Shown: one piece after another, positions 36,401 to 44,997 of the stretch
Position numbering within the stretch: the first letter of the stretch is position 1
Layout of the letters: the number at the start of each line of letters is the position of its first letter
Made by a program: the position numbers and the translations under genes
The notes under the pieces: generated by a model
Told to the model about the DNA's origin: nothing
The model's input: the letters and a program-made list of their open reading frames with translations, nothing else
Databases searched by the model: none
Source of the DNA: Kamptonema formosum PCC 6407
GTDB lineage: Bacteria > Cyanobacteriota > Cyanobacteriia > Cyanobacteriales > Microcoleaceae
Length of the DNA: 64,000 nt
Reading direction: 5' to 3'
Assembly: GCF_000332155.1 (NCBI RefSeq)
Contig: NZ_KB235903.1
Location: 549,315 to 613,314 of the forward strand

Positions 36401-36644
36401 GCCAGATAGATTGAAAACGCAGCGAGTTTTTATACTTAGGCAAAGAGTTATCGCGGATCTACTAAGCTTGGTTTACAATGAGAAACAATCTCTGCCTCAA
36501 TCTCGATACTTTAAGACATTCGATACCATAACGCACCATGCCATCTAAAGAAAAAAGTATTTCTGACGGCAGTTGATGATTTTTTGATTAGATTAGAAGT
36601 TAAGGCCTGTGTATTAAGATTGAGGTATCCAGCCAGAAAAGCCG

Positions 36645-37859
36645 ATGAATGTAACTTTAAAGCAATTAACTTTATATCTAGCCTTGCTGTCGATCGGCGG
36701 TGGTGTGGGCTGTTTGGGCAGCCGCTACCTGCAAGCAGGAAATCGTCCCGAAGAGTTAGTTTTGCCAGTAGTGCGGCAGCAACTCCCTCCTTATCTGCCA
36801 CCTCAAGCTCCAGAAAATAAAATAATTGAACGCACCAACTCTAACTTTATCGCTGAAGCTGCGGAAAAGGTTGGCCCGGCTGTAGTCCGCATTGATGCCA
36901 CAAGCAAGATTTCTTCTCAAGTGCCTGAAGCTTTCAAAAATCCGCTATTTAGGCGTTTTTTTGGAGACAGTTTGCCTTTACCTGAAGAGCGAGTCAGGCG
37001 CGGTACTGGGTCTGGATTTATTCTCAGAGATGATGGTCGTATAGTTACTAATGCTCACGTCGTTTCTGGAGCTGATACTGTTAAAGTTACGCTTAAGGAC
37101 GGTCGGGAGTTTGAGGGTAAGGTGCAGGGTGTAGATCCGCTTACGGATGTGGCAGTGGTGAAGATTAATGTTAAGGGGTTGCCAATAGTGACGATGGGCA
37201 GCACTGATAATATTGTTACGGGACAGTGGGCGATCGCGATCGGCAATCCTTTGGGTTTAGACAATACGGTGACAGTTGGCATTATCAGCGCTACTGGTCG
37301 CACCAGTTCTCAAGTAGGTATTCCTGATAAGCGCGTGCGCTTTATCCAAACTGACGCGGCTATTAACCCCGGCAATTCTGGCGGGCCGCTATTAAATGAC
37401 TCTGGCGAAGTAATTGGCATTAATACTGCCATTCGTGCTGATGCTCAGGGTTTGGGGTTTGCGATCCCGATTGAAACTGCTAAGCGAGTTGCGGATCAGT
37501 TATTTGCTAAAGGGAAAGCGGATCATCCCTATTTGGGAGTTCAAATGGTCAATTTGACTGCGGTTTCTAGAGAAGAACTAAGCCAGCAGCTCAACGTCAA
37601 GATTGTAGCAACGAAAGGTGTCGCGATTACGCGAGTAGTGGAAAAATCCCCAGCCGCGATCGCAGGTTTCCGTCAAGGAGATATTATTCAAAAAATTGAT
37701 GGCGTTGCAGTTAATACTCCTGGTGAAGTCCAAGAGCGCGTAGAAGCCAGCACTATTGGTCAAGAGCTACAAGTAGAAGTGAATCGACAAGGTAAGGTTC
37801 AGAAACTTAAGGTAAAACCTGCTGCTTTCCCAGCGGCCGCTAATTCACCTGGGGGGTGA
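36645..37859 (+). CDS. HtrA/HhoA/HhoB-type serine protease with PDZ domain
   Basis: 404 residues. A hydrophobic N-terminal segment (about 5-27) acts as signal or anchor. The trypsin-like triad is His in NAHVVSG, Asp in PLTDVAVVKI and Ser in NPGNSGGPLLND. One PDZ domain follows (LGVQMVNLTAV ... GFRQGDIIQKIDGVAV). Cyanobacterial Deg proteases (HtrA, HhoA, HhoB) handle misfolded proteins in the periplasm and thylakoid lumen under light and heat stress; which of the three this is cannot be settled by eye. Directly after the stop codon a G-rich minisatellite begins. Confidence 0.92.
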   Translation: MNVTLKQLTLYLALLSIGGGVGCLGSRYLQAGNRPEELVLPVVRQQLPPYLPPQAPENKIIERTNSNFIAEAAEKVGPAVVRIDATSKISSQVPEAFKNPLFRRFFGDSLPLPEERVRRGTGSGFILRDDGRIVTNAHVVSGADTVKVTLKDGREFEGKVQGVDPLTDVAVVKINVKGLPIVTMGSTDNIVTGQWAIAIGNPLGLDNTVTVGIISATGRTSSQVGIPDKRVRFIQTDAAINPGNSGGPLLNDSGEVIGINTAIRADAQGLGFAIPIETAKRVADQLFAKGKADHPYLGVQMVNLTAVSREELSQQLNVKIVATKGVAITRVVEKSPAAIAGFRQGDIIQKIDGVAVNTPGEVQERVEASTIGQELQVEVNRQGKVQKLKVKPAAFPAAANSPGG

Positions 37860-37861
37860 TG

Positions 37862-38036
37862 GGGAGCGGGGGAGCAGAGGAGCGGGGGAGCGGGGGAGCA
37901 GAGGAGCGGGGGGGAGATGAAGGAGATGAGGGAGATGAGGGGCAGAGGAGCGGGGGGGAGATGAGGGAGATGAGGAAGTTAAATCTTCCCTACCTTCCCC
38001 TGCTCCCCTGCTCCCCTGCTCCCCGCCCCCGCTCCC
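37862..38036. repeat. G-rich minisatellite (GGAGCGGGGGAGCAGAGGA type)
   Basis: About 175 bases of GGGGGAGC, GAGGAGCGG and GAGATGAGG units on the left and CCCTGCTCC units on the right, so the array is partly self-complementary. It opens an ORF of 71 codons (37856-38071), which I regard as spurious. Confidence 0.85.
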
Positions 38037-38041
38037 TCTTC

Positions 38042-38371
38042 CTACTCAGGAATAGAACGAGTGCTGGCTAAATTTTCCTCTAGTTGCATCCGCAGTTCCA
38101 TCTGCCGCAAAAAATAACCTGTCATCATGGCTGAGGCTAGCAAACCTGCTAAGTTGTCCCGGTCTGTTGTAATTTGCACGTTGAAGTTATCTGAAGGCAA
38201 ACCGCCGACAAGTCCTTGGACGTTGTGGGAGATGATTTCTTTGATTTCTGGACTAACGGACTTGGCGACACGAGCGAGAACTTCTGGAGGTTGGTGCTGG
38301 AGATACTTCAGCAGTGGGTTGGCTGCGGTTTGTTGGGCATTGGAATCAGAAAAGTTAGGGTTAAAAACCAT
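38042..38371 (-). CDS. DUF760 family protein
   Basis: 109 residues. The segment NPLLKYLQHQPPEVLARVAKSVSPEIKEII with NVQGLVGGLP and the following LAGLLASAMMTGYFLRQMEL is characteristic of DUF760, a family shared by cyanobacteria and plant chloroplasts. Function is not established; a plant member has been linked to chloroplast protein turnover. It is probably co-transcribed with scpB, 41 bp upstream on the same strand. Confidence 0.88.
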   Translation of the reverse strand: MVFNPNFSDSNAQQTAANPLLKYLQHQPPEVLARVAKSVSPEIKEIISHNVQGLVGGLPSDNFNVQITTDRDNLAGLLASAMMTGYFLRQMELRMQLEENLASTRSIPE

Positions 38372-38412
38372 TATGTGACTCTGAATGTCAAGCTTGTTAG
38401 TTCTAGTTTAAA

Positions 38413-38928
38413 CTACTCTTCTTCGCTTGCCTCTAAATTTGCGTGAAAGTTCAGTGTTAGCTGTTTTGGTAACTGGTCTAGTTGAAAATACCGATGAAAT
38501 TTGTCTGTAACTTGTAGCCAAGAAGACCTACTTTCAGGTTGTCTCCGTTTACGTACAAAACCGAGTTCGACAAGTTCTTGAACTTGCTGATAGGCTCCTG
38601 AACCGCGCAAGTTAACTAGGTCACTTTGACTCAGGCCTCCTTTAAGGGCGATCGCAGCGAGTGTCCGCAGGGCTCCCACGCCCAATTCTGGGGCAATTAA
38701 GGCTTGCATTAAAGGGGCAAATTCTTCTCTAAGTTGGAGGCTGTAACCTCCTGGGGTTTCGACGACTTCTAGGGCACTATCCCTACGGGCACTGTCGGAC
38801 ATGAGTTCGATCAGAGCGTCTTTGACTTCGCCGCGATCGCACTTGGCAATTTCGGCAATTTCCGCTATTGACACGGGTTGACCTTTTAAGTAAAGGATGG
38901 CTTCTATCTGGGTAGCTAAACGTGGCAT
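38413..38928 (-). CDS. scpB: segregation and condensation protein B
   Basis: 171 residues. Two winged-helix domains with IEAILYLKGQPVSIAEIAEI at the start, VVETPGGYSLQLREEFAPLM in the middle and LRTLAAIALKGGLSQSDLV with VQELVELGFVRKRRQP at the end. ScpB is the kite subunit that joins ScpA and Smc in chromosome condensation and segregation. Neither scpA nor smc is in the window, which is common in cyanobacteria. A TTAGTTG heptamer array lies directly upstream of its start (38933-38993). Confidence 0.92.
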   Translation of the reverse strand: MPRLATQIEAILYLKGQPVSIAEIAEIAKCDRGEVKDALIELMSDSARRDSALEVVETPGGYSLQLREEFAPLMQALIAPELGVGALRTLAAIALKGGLSQSDLVNLRGSGAYQQVQELVELGFVRKRRQPESRSSWLQVTDKFHRYFQLDQLPKQLTLNFHANLEASEEE

Positions 38929-38932
38929 TTTG

Positions 38933-38993
38933 TTAGTTGTTAGTTGTTAGTTGTTAGTTGTTCGTTGTTAGTTGTTAGTTGTTCGTTGCTCGG
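38933..38993. repeat. TTAGTTG heptamer tandem repeat
   Basis: About eight 7-base units (TTAGTTG with TTCGTTG variants) beginning five bases before the scpB start codon on the complementary strand. Confidence 0.88.
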
Positions 38994-39023
38994 AGTTAAA
39001 TACAAATAAACTTTCATGTTTTG

Positions 39024-39146
39024 TAGTAGGTGGACATAAATAAACGCTATAACTTGTAAGGTGGGCGCTCGCCGACAATTATCTATGGCGATGAATTACA
39101 AGCTTGAAGCGGCGAGCGCCCACCCTACTTTTAATTATGTCCGACT
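39024..39146. mobile_element. GGACATAAATAAA element, copy A
   Basis: Ends TAGGTGGACATAAATAAACG and TTAATTATGTCCGAC are imperfect inverted repeats; inside are GGTGGGCGCTCGCCG and CGGCGAGCGCCCACC. Related copies: 40896-40991, 58020-58205 and 58224-58342. It looks like a MITE family. Confidence 0.7.
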
Positions 39147-39176
39147 TTCATTAATTTTCAATTTTTAATTTTTAAT

Positions 39177-40025
39177 TCAATCCAATTGTCTTCCTGTCAA
39201 TTCTACAAAAATATCTTCTAAATTTGAAGGGCGCACCATCATCCCAGTTTTATCAGGTTGCTGTTCGAGATAAGCATTAGCTTCTTCGAGGTTAGGGAAA
39301 AATTTGTACTCCCACCTATCACCTATTTGTTTCATTACTAACCCTTTGCCGTGAACTGTTCGCAGTTCTTCTAAAGTCCCCAGTTCAATTAACTTACCGC
39401 CCTCTACAATGCCGATGCGATCGCACAAATATTCTACCTCATCCATGTAGTGCGTCGTCAACAACATGGTCATGCCTTGCTTGTTTAAATCGCGAATAAT
39501 TTCCCACAGCCGCCGCCGCGTCTGGGGATCGAGTCCGACAGTTGGTTCATCTAAAAATAAAATTTTCGGCTGATGTAACAAAGCTCTAGCAATTTGTAAT
39601 CTACGTTTCATGCCTCCCGATAAAGTTTTCACTAAATCATCGCGTCTTTGACCTAATTCCACATAGTCCAGCCACCTATTAATTAACTCTTTTCGCTGAG
39701 GGTTGGGGATATGGTGCAGCCTCCCATGAAATTCCATGTTTTCCCATATTGACAAGTCAGTATCAACGCTTGTTTGTTGTAGCACAACACCAATATTTTG
39801 CTTCACCTGCAAGCTTTCCCGCACTACGTCATATCCCCCTACCTGAATGGCACCGCTGGTGGGTTTGGTGAGGGTAGTCAACATCCGAATTGTCGTAGAT
39901 TTACCAGCACCGTTGGGGCCGAGTAGACCAAACATTTCACCCGGTTCGATGGTAAAAGAGAGGTCGTTGACAGCAGAAAAGTTATTGTAGACTTTACAAA
40001 CATTTTGGAGGGAAACAGCAGGCAT
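39177..40025 (-). CDS. ABC transporter ATPase (ABC-2/DrrA type)
   Basis: 282 residues. Walker A GLLGPNGAGKSTTIRML, Q-loop in IGVVLQQTSVDTDLSIWENM, signature TLSGGMKRRLQIARALL, Walker B KILFLDEPTVGLDPQTRRRL and switch His in MLLTTHYMDEVEYLCDRI. The C-terminal extension (EELRTVHG ... RPSNLEDIFVELTGR) is typical of the DrrA/CcmA drug or polysaccharide exporter ATPases. The partner permease, usually next door, is not in this window. Confidence 0.9.
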   Translation of the reverse strand: MPAVSLQNVCKVYNNFSAVNDLSFTIEPGEMFGLLGPNGAGKSTTIRMLTTLTKPTSGAIQVGGYDVVRESLQVKQNIGVVLQQTSVDTDLSIWENMEFHGRLHHIPNPQRKELINRWLDYVELGQRRDDLVKTLSGGMKRRLQIARALLHQPKILFLDEPTVGLDPQTRRRLWEIIRDLNKQGMTMLLTTHYMDEVEYLCDRIGIVEGGKLIELGTLEELRTVHGKGLVMKQIGDRWEYKFFPNLEEANAYLEQQPDKTGMMVRPSNLEDIFVELTGRQLD

Positions 40026-40032
40026 AACTTTA

Positions 40033-40127
40033 GGAAGAAGGAAGAAGGAAGAAGGAAGAAGGAAGAAGGAAGAATGTTTATACAGTCAGCTTTTTAGCCA
40101 TCCCGATCTTATGTTTAATTAGGTGGA
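40033..40127. repeat. GAAGGAA microsatellite running into 63-bp dispersed repeat, copy 2
   Basis: 40033-40074 is a GAAGAAG/GAAGGAA array. 40065-40127 is identical to 6198-6260. In both places the microsatellite forms the left end of the repeat. Confidence 0.88.
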
Positions 40128-40178
40128 GCTACTTAGTAAACTTTCTGATAATTTAACCGATTTTAGGTTGCGGTCGCG

Positions 40179-40868
40179 CTATTGTGGTTGAGTTGGGGAC
40201 ACCGGGCTTAACTCAACAATACGGCTGTCGAGTCTCCTCGCTGCATCTGCGATCGCTATACTGGGACTCTCACCGTCAAGATACAAAATCATCAACATTG
40301 CGCCTAAATTTCCCCGCCGAAATACGGCCATTTCCAGGCGCATAGGTATCCCGTTAAGTTGGCCTTTTGTCACCCATTTAGCCGATGCGTCGCCAATATT
40401 TTCGCCCATCGGTGATGAAGTGATATTGGAAAAGTCTCCTTGACTACCCTCATTTAAGCCTTTGAGGAACTCCTGTGCAAAATCTTGTTGGCGGATCGAA
40501 CTATCAAAGCTAGCTTGCTCTATCCGACTCAGCATTGGCATTGTGAAACCCACAATTAACTGAAACTGCTGGTCATCACTTTTTTGGAAAGCAAAGACAT
40601 TTTCAGCTTTAACTTCATTGCCATTATTTAACTGCTTCTTGAGTGATTCTGCTTCGCCAGACATATCTTTGAAGCCAGAAGGTAAGTCTTGCAAAGTCAG
40701 GACGGCTTTAGGTAAATCTGGTGTAGTAGTAGCAATATTTGTAGGCTGAATTGTAGGCTGAATGCGGTTTAAAGCAGTTACTGAATTTGCACTCGCTCCC
40801 AAGGTAAAACCATCAGTCAAGATTGCAGAAATTACCAGACACATTGAGACAGTAAGTTGTTTTTTCAT
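40179..40868 (-). CDS. exported protein of unknown function
   Basis: 229 residues. A clear signal peptide (MKKQLTVSMCLVISAILTDG ... ASA) with cleavage near residue 27. The mature part contains LTLQDLPSGFKDM, a segment seen in other cyanobacterial secreted proteins, and alternates strands and helices; no enzyme motif or lipobox was found. The ATG has a good AGGAGGA ribosome binding site six bases upstream. Function unknown. Confidence 0.7.
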   Translation of the reverse strand: MKKQLTVSMCLVISAILTDGFTLGASANSVTALNRIQPTIQPTNIATTTPDLPKAVLTLQDLPSGFKDMSGEAESLKKQLNNGNEVKAENVFAFQKSDDQQFQLIVGFTMPMLSRIEQASFDSSIRQQDFAQEFLKGLNEGSQGDFSNITSSPMGENIGDASAKWVTKGQLNGIPMRLEMAVFRRGNLGAMLMILYLDGESPSIAIADAARRLDSRIVELSPVSPTQPQ

Positions 40869-40895
40869 ACTCCTCCTATAAACTATACTGGTGCG

Positions 40896-40991
40896 TTAAG
40901 CAGTCGGACATAAATAAATGCTTCTATCGCTTGCATGGTGGGTGCATGGTGGGCGATTGCCACTTTACATTTAAGTGTGTCCATCTACTTA
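40896..40991. mobile_element. GGACATAAATAAA element, copy B
   Basis: Starts TTAAGCAGTCGGACATAAAT and ends GTGTCCATCTACTTAA, imperfect inverted repeats; inside are GGTGGGTGCATGGTGGGCG-type bases. It lies between the KilA-N gene and the exported-protein gene. Confidence 0.65.
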
Positions 40992-40996
40992 AATTG

Positions 40997-41677
40997 TTAA
41001 TACTCCCAAGTTACCTCAATATCAAAGACAGTGCAATGGGAGCGAATCATGCTTAAAAATGCGGGGGATGCTTCCCCGAAAAGGTGAATCCGCTTTTGGT
41101 GGTCGGGGTAAGACTGACCGTAAATTATAACCTGACCTACGGCACATTTCCAATTGTTAACTGATTTGACCTCTATTAACTCTTTAGCGGTTAAAATATC
41201 AATTTTTCCTGCTAAAGTTTGTACTTCGCGTTTCACTGCACCAATGCTTTTAGCTAATTGGCTTTGTACCTTTTTTTCTGTTAACTTTACTTGGCGTTTT
41301 ACGCTTAAATATTCCCAATATTTATAAGCTAGTTCGTCTACGGAAAAAGTGCCGCCGTTTCTGCCGCGATAAATTTGATAAATTTCGCCATTAACTTGAG
41401 TTCGCAGCAATTTTATGAGAAATTGTGTATGCTTAAGGGCTATCCAACGGGAAGGAATTTTATTTTTAACGCTGCCTGCTACTCGCCACATATCATTAAG
41501 ACAAATTAAACCATTCTTTCTCCGAACTTGGGAAGTGGGGATGTTGTTCGATTCTAGAAATTTGTCTTCTACTTTCCATTCAAACAGCTCTAACTGTTTA
41601 TATTCAGGCTCCTTTTCAGTTTTGTCGATCGCCCCTGCTGATAATTTTACAATTGGTACTGCTATCTCGCTCCTCAT
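40997..41677 (-). CDS. KilA-N DNA-binding domain fused to a PD-(D/E)XK nuclease-like domain
   Basis: 226 residues. Residues 46-125 match the KilA-N pattern: VRRKNGLICLNDMWRVAGS, IPSRWIALKHTQFLIKLL, then GRNGGTFSVDELAYKYWEYL. KilA-N is a DNA-binding domain of phages and large DNA viruses. After a helical linker, residues 155-190 read AGKIDILTAKELIEVKSVNN and AVGQVIIYGQSY. The D160-x8-E169-V-K171 array with a following Gln (182) is the active-site layout of the PD-(D/E)XK nuclease fold. No integrase or other phage gene is near. I know KilA-N/nuclease proteins only as uncharacterised ORFs. Confidence 0.65.
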   Translation of the reverse strand: MRSEIAVPIVKLSAGAIDKTEKEPEYKQLELFEWKVEDKFLESNNIPTSQVRRKNGLICLNDMWRVAGSVKNKIPSRWIALKHTQFLIKLLRTQVNGEIYQIYRGRNGGTFSVDELAYKYWEYLSVKRQVKLTEKKVQSQLAKSIGAVKREVQTLAGKIDILTAKELIEVKSVNNWKCAVGQVIIYGQSYPDHQKRIHLFGEASPAFLSMIRSHCTVFDIEVTWEY

Positions 41678-41752
41678 CCCGACTGACCTGCTGATACTGC
41701 TGATCTATCCAACCACACATTGGTAAAAATGGGAAGGTGTACAGCCAAATTG

Positions 41753-42010
41753 TTAAGGGTAATTATCAGTTTCTAAGTCCTCTAATTCTTGTGTAGACTG
41801 CCATCCAGCTTGCCAGAGGTTACGATCTTTTAGCTGTTGGGCGTTCAGCCAGAAGCGGATTGCGGGATCGCAGGCGGCTACCATTTCGGCAAATACCCAT
41901 TTGCCTTGATTTTTTCTATTTGTAACCTGAAAGTGTCGCCATCCCCAAGTTTTTTGTTGTGCTGTCCATTTCGAGCCAACTAGATAAGGAAATTTCTGTT
42001 TTTTCTGCAT
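41753..42010 (-). CDS. TIGR02450-type Trp-rich small protein
   Basis: 85 residues with six tryptophans. The segment KFPYLVGSKWTAQQKTWGWR followed by HFQVTNRK and KWVFAEMVAACDPAIRFWL is characteristic of the TIGR02450 Trp-rich family of cyanobacteria and gamma-proteobacteria. Function unknown. Start ATG at 42010. Confidence 0.82.
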   Translation of the reverse strand: MQKKQKFPYLVGSKWTAQQKTWGWRHFQVTNRKNQGKWVFAEMVAACDPAIRFWLNAQQLKDRNLWQAGWQSTQELEDLETDNYP

Positions 42011-42069
42011 TTTTAATTAGTAATAGTCGTCAATATAGTTTTGGGATTTATATTGAATTGACTTGTTTC

Positions 42070-42891
42070 TTAATAACTTTCTAGCGTGCAAAGGAAGTAG
42101 AATCTAAAAATATTAGATGCTAAGGAGACGTGAGGGCGATATTCTCTGTGCAGTTCAGCCGTTGAGAAATTTTCCACCACTTTTAGATTTACTTTTTTAG
42201 CTAAATCATCAATATTAGCAAAGCCGCTTTTCCACACTGCGCCCATTTTTTCTAATTTATTCATGTAATCATCCATATCTGAATAGCCTGTGCTTCTGGC
42301 AATCACTTGGTCTGACATATAATCAAAGGATATTCTAAATTGTCCCACATTTTCGCGAAGTTGTTTCATCACAAATCTTACTTCTTCTTCAGTCAGATAA
42401 CTGGTATTTCCTTCCCAGATAAAATAGGCAGGAAGATCCAAGTTAAATTGATGCTTGCCTAGTAGGTGAATTAAATTATCTTTGATATAATCGCCAGGAA
42501 TATAGCTAACATTGGCAGCGATGCCGTTGGCCGTTAAGATTTCCTCTTTAAATTTAAGAGTTGCTTCATTTTCAATCTCAAAATACTTAACGCCTACGAT
42601 ATTTTTTCGGGCGGGGCGGGTATCTAAACCAGAACCTAAAATGACTATTTGTTTACAGCCCTGTAAAATTTCCTTTGAGAGGGTATCGTCAAAATATTTA
42701 GTACGAATTTTGACCATTTCTTTAGCCGCAGGAAAATTGATGGCGGCATCTTCAGCGATTTTTTTTGTATCGCAATTCAGGAAGAGTTTTACAATTTCAT
42801 CATTGTAAAGAGGTGTCGTATCTTGACTGCTATCTGCTCGATATTCGGCAATAATAAAAGCAGTGCCACTTACATTTTTGATTTCTAACAT
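42070..42891 (-). CDS. SAM-dependent methyltransferase, leucine carboxyl methyltransferase (PPM1/LCM) family
   Basis: 273 residues. The SAM-binding segment IVILGSGLDTRPAR and the downstream FEIENEATLKFKEEIL, YIPGDYIKDNLIHLL and FIWEGNTSYLTEEEVRFVM are family motifs of the LCM/TIGR00027 group. Bacterial members methylate carboxylates or hydroxyls of small molecules, such as polyketide intermediates; the substrate here is unknown. There are no biosynthetic neighbours. Confidence 0.85.
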   Translation of the reverse strand: MLEIKNVSGTAFIIAEYRADSSQDTTPLYNDEIVKLFLNCDTKKIAEDAAINFPAAKEMVKIRTKYFDDTLSKEILQGCKQIVILGSGLDTRPARKNIVGVKYFEIENEATLKFKEEILTANGIAANVSYIPGDYIKDNLIHLLGKHQFNLDLPAYFIWEGNTSYLTEEEVRFVMKQLRENVGQFRISFDYMSDQVIARSTGYSDMDDYMNKLEKMGAVWKSGFANIDDLAKKVNLKVVENFSTAELHREYRPHVSLASNIFRFYFLCTLESY

Positions 42892-42997
42892 TTATTTTTT
42901 GCACGCATTTACTTTTTAATTAAGCGACCTTCTCCTCTAGGAAGTTTTGATAAATATCAGGGGATTTTTACTGAGATTTTGGTCAATATTTATTGAC

Positions 42998-43927
42998 TTA
43001 TATTGAATTAGCCAAAGAAAAAATTTGCTCAGCAAAAGATTCAATCATATCGCGGTGAGCTAATCGAGATCGCCAAGCTTCCGGGATTCCATTTTCTCCA
43101 TAAAAAGCACCTGCCAACTGCCCATAAACAGCACCAGTTGTATCTGCATCGTTGCCCAAATTAACAGCCAATAAGCACCCTTCTTTAAACGAATTGCTGC
43201 GATAAAATGCCCAAAGTGCCGCTTCCAAAGATTTGACAACATAGGTTGTACCTTTTATTTCTGGCGGTTCGCGGCGTTTGAAGGAACCCGCTGCAATTTC
43301 GTCGATTTCATCTGTTAGAGGGTGTTGTTCCCAATATCCCGATATAAGGCTGTAGCGTTCTGAAAGTAACTCTTCTTTACTCACTCCATTAACAGCACCT
43401 ACAATTAAAGATCCCAAATATCTGCAAGCATCTAAACAAGTAGTAGCACCGTGAGTTGTACGCGAACTATCTTTGGATTTCTCTATTACTTCCAGAGGTA
43501 TTTTAGCATAAAATAAAGGCACGGGAGCTAAGCGCATAATTGAGCCATTGCCAGCGCTCAAAGGATCTATAGATCCGCAAAAAGGTTTACCAGTTTCTTC
43601 AAATTTCCACAGTGATTGTTGCACAGTATTGCCAATATCAAAGCACTCTCCATTACTGCTTAAATGTCCGGTTTTTTCCCATCGCAAATATGTTTGCAAT
43701 TGGTGAACTGGATCGAAACCTTTTTTCTCAATTAAACTCTCAGCTAAGCAAAGTGCCATTGAGGTATCGTCTGTCCACTGTCCCGGTTGCAGTCGAAAAG
43801 GGCCGCCACCTACTAGATCGTTAATAGGGGTAAATGTTCCGGGTCGCTTGAATTCTAAAGTTGTTCCCACAGCATCGCCAACTGCTAAACCTAGAAGGCA
43901 ACCGCGATATTTTTCTATGTGCTGCAT
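42998..43927 (-). CDS. ADP-ribosylglycohydrolase family protein
   Basis: 309 residues. The di-metal site residues are visible as [25 protein letters not shown] and, near the C-terminus, [20 protein letters not shown]. The family removes ADP-ribose from arginine (DraG, ARH) or related adducts. DraG proper regulates nitrogenase, but no nif gene is in the window, so a specific substrate cannot be named. Start [20 protein letters not shown] agrees with the family. Confidence 0.9.
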   Translation of the reverse strand: MQHIEKYRGCLLGLAVGDAVGTTLEFKRPGTFTPINDLVGGGPFRLQPGQWTDDTSMALCLAESLIEKKGFDPVHQLQTYLRWEKTGHLSSNGECFDIGNTVQQSLWKFEETGKPFCGSIDPLSAGNGSIMRLAPVPLFYAKIPLEVIEKSKDSSRTTHGATTCLDACRYLGSLIVGAVNGVSKEELLSERYSLISGYWEQHPLTDEIDEIAAGSFKRREPPEIKGTTYVVKSLEAALWAFYRSNSFKEGCLLAVNLGNDADTTGAVYGQLAGAFYGENGIPEAWRSRLAHRDMIESFAEQIFSLANSI

Positions 43928-44372
43928 ATATTTTTTTTGTTCTTTTCTTGGGGTAGTGAAAACCCCGCCTGAAACCCAGAGATAGTAAAGATTTTGCCCA
44001 CTTACGCTAAAAAAAAATTGGAAATTAAATGCTGAAGTATATTTTAGCTACAGTATCTATATACCCGGCTTTACTACTATTGTCAAGGTCGGGGACTGGA
44101 AGAATTTTAGATGCTATCTCAACCGTTTTATCTTTTTTGTTTAGCTCCACCTATTTTTAGCTACAGCAAATAAAGCCATACATTTGCTCATTATAGCTCC
44201 TTACCTGCTCCCAGAAAAATTTTTACTAATTTCTATCCTTTTAATAATCTGTAGAGCTTGTTTGCACCGTCCTGGTTTGGTAAGTCCAGTAGCTATTTCA
44301 ACTAAAGATGGCAGCGATTGAGAACACTAAAACCTTTCTCTACTTAAACTTTATTCATGTACTATATAGATT
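43928..44372. other. intergenic region upstream of fraC
   Basis: 445 bp between divergent genes. AT-rich; I see no ORF, strong palindrome or tandem repeat. It should contain the fra operon promoter, which I cannot place with confidence. Confidence 0.5.
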
Positions 44373-44936
44373 ATGGCAACGCCATCTCCCAGTCTAACTT
44401 CTTCCTTCTTCCTCATCATGTTTCCCACTGTTTTACCATTGCGTGCTTTTTTATCTCAAATTTTAATTTTGTGGTTAGCAATCGCAATAGAATCGTGGTT
44501 CTTTCAAAAGTCCCTAATGCTCAGTCCCAAAACCAGCGTAGAATATACAGCAGTAATTAATTTATTCTCGACCTGCATAGGTTGGTTAACTTTTTTTGTT
44601 TGGGAAAGCTTTCTATCAAAAGGCGAAGTAGAACTACTTATGGGTTATATCCTTTTAGGCCAGTGGCATCCTGTTTCTGCGCTCTTAATTTTGGCAGCAT
44701 TTCTAATTTATACTATATCTTTTTTAGGAAAATGGAAGGGATTAGAAATATTAAAATTTCTTTTACTACAAACAAATCAAAATAACTCTGCAATGCCCGT
44801 GCCAATAGGTAGTCGTAATCTTGTTCGCAGCCAGAAAAAATCTGCTCAAGGATTCACTCAATTTGGTGTACTTTTAATAGCACACACTTGCAGTCATTGT
44901 GTCATTTTGCTAGTATTATATCTAGAAAGCCAATGA
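44373..44936 (+). CDS. fraC: filament integrity protein FraC
   Basis: 187 residues, membrane protein with about four hydrophobic segments (about 5-30, 28-45, 60-85, 105-120 and a C-terminal one at 165-183). The sequence RAFLSQILILWLAIAIESWF, with SPKTSVEYTAVINLFST, fits FraC, and the order with the following two genes is that of Anabaena fraC-fraD-fraE. FraC is a septum protein needed for filament integrity and cell-cell communication. Confidence 0.82.
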   Translation: MATPSPSLTSSFFLIMFPTVLPLRAFLSQILILWLAIAIESWFFQKSLMLSPKTSVEYTAVINLFSTCIGWLTFFVWESFLSKGEVELLMGYILLGQWHPVSALLILAAFLIYTISFLGKWKGLEILKFLLLQTNQNNSAMPVPIGSRNLVRSQKKSAQGFTQFGVLLIAHTCSHCVILLVLYLESQ

Positions 44937-44997
44937 ATGCAATTAACTGTCAACAGTTAAATCAAGTAGTTTTAATACTTCCCTGAGTATTAGTGAC

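Noticed and set aside
37856-38071. 71-codon ORF after the HtrA protease
   Set aside because: It is a translation of a G-rich minisatellite (repeated Gly/Ala/Glu/Arg) with no ribosome binding site, and starts within the last codons of the protease gene.
42998-43927. DraG regulator of nitrogenase
   Set aside because: The family is right, but there is no draT or nif gene in the window and many ADP-ribosylglycohydrolases have other substrates.
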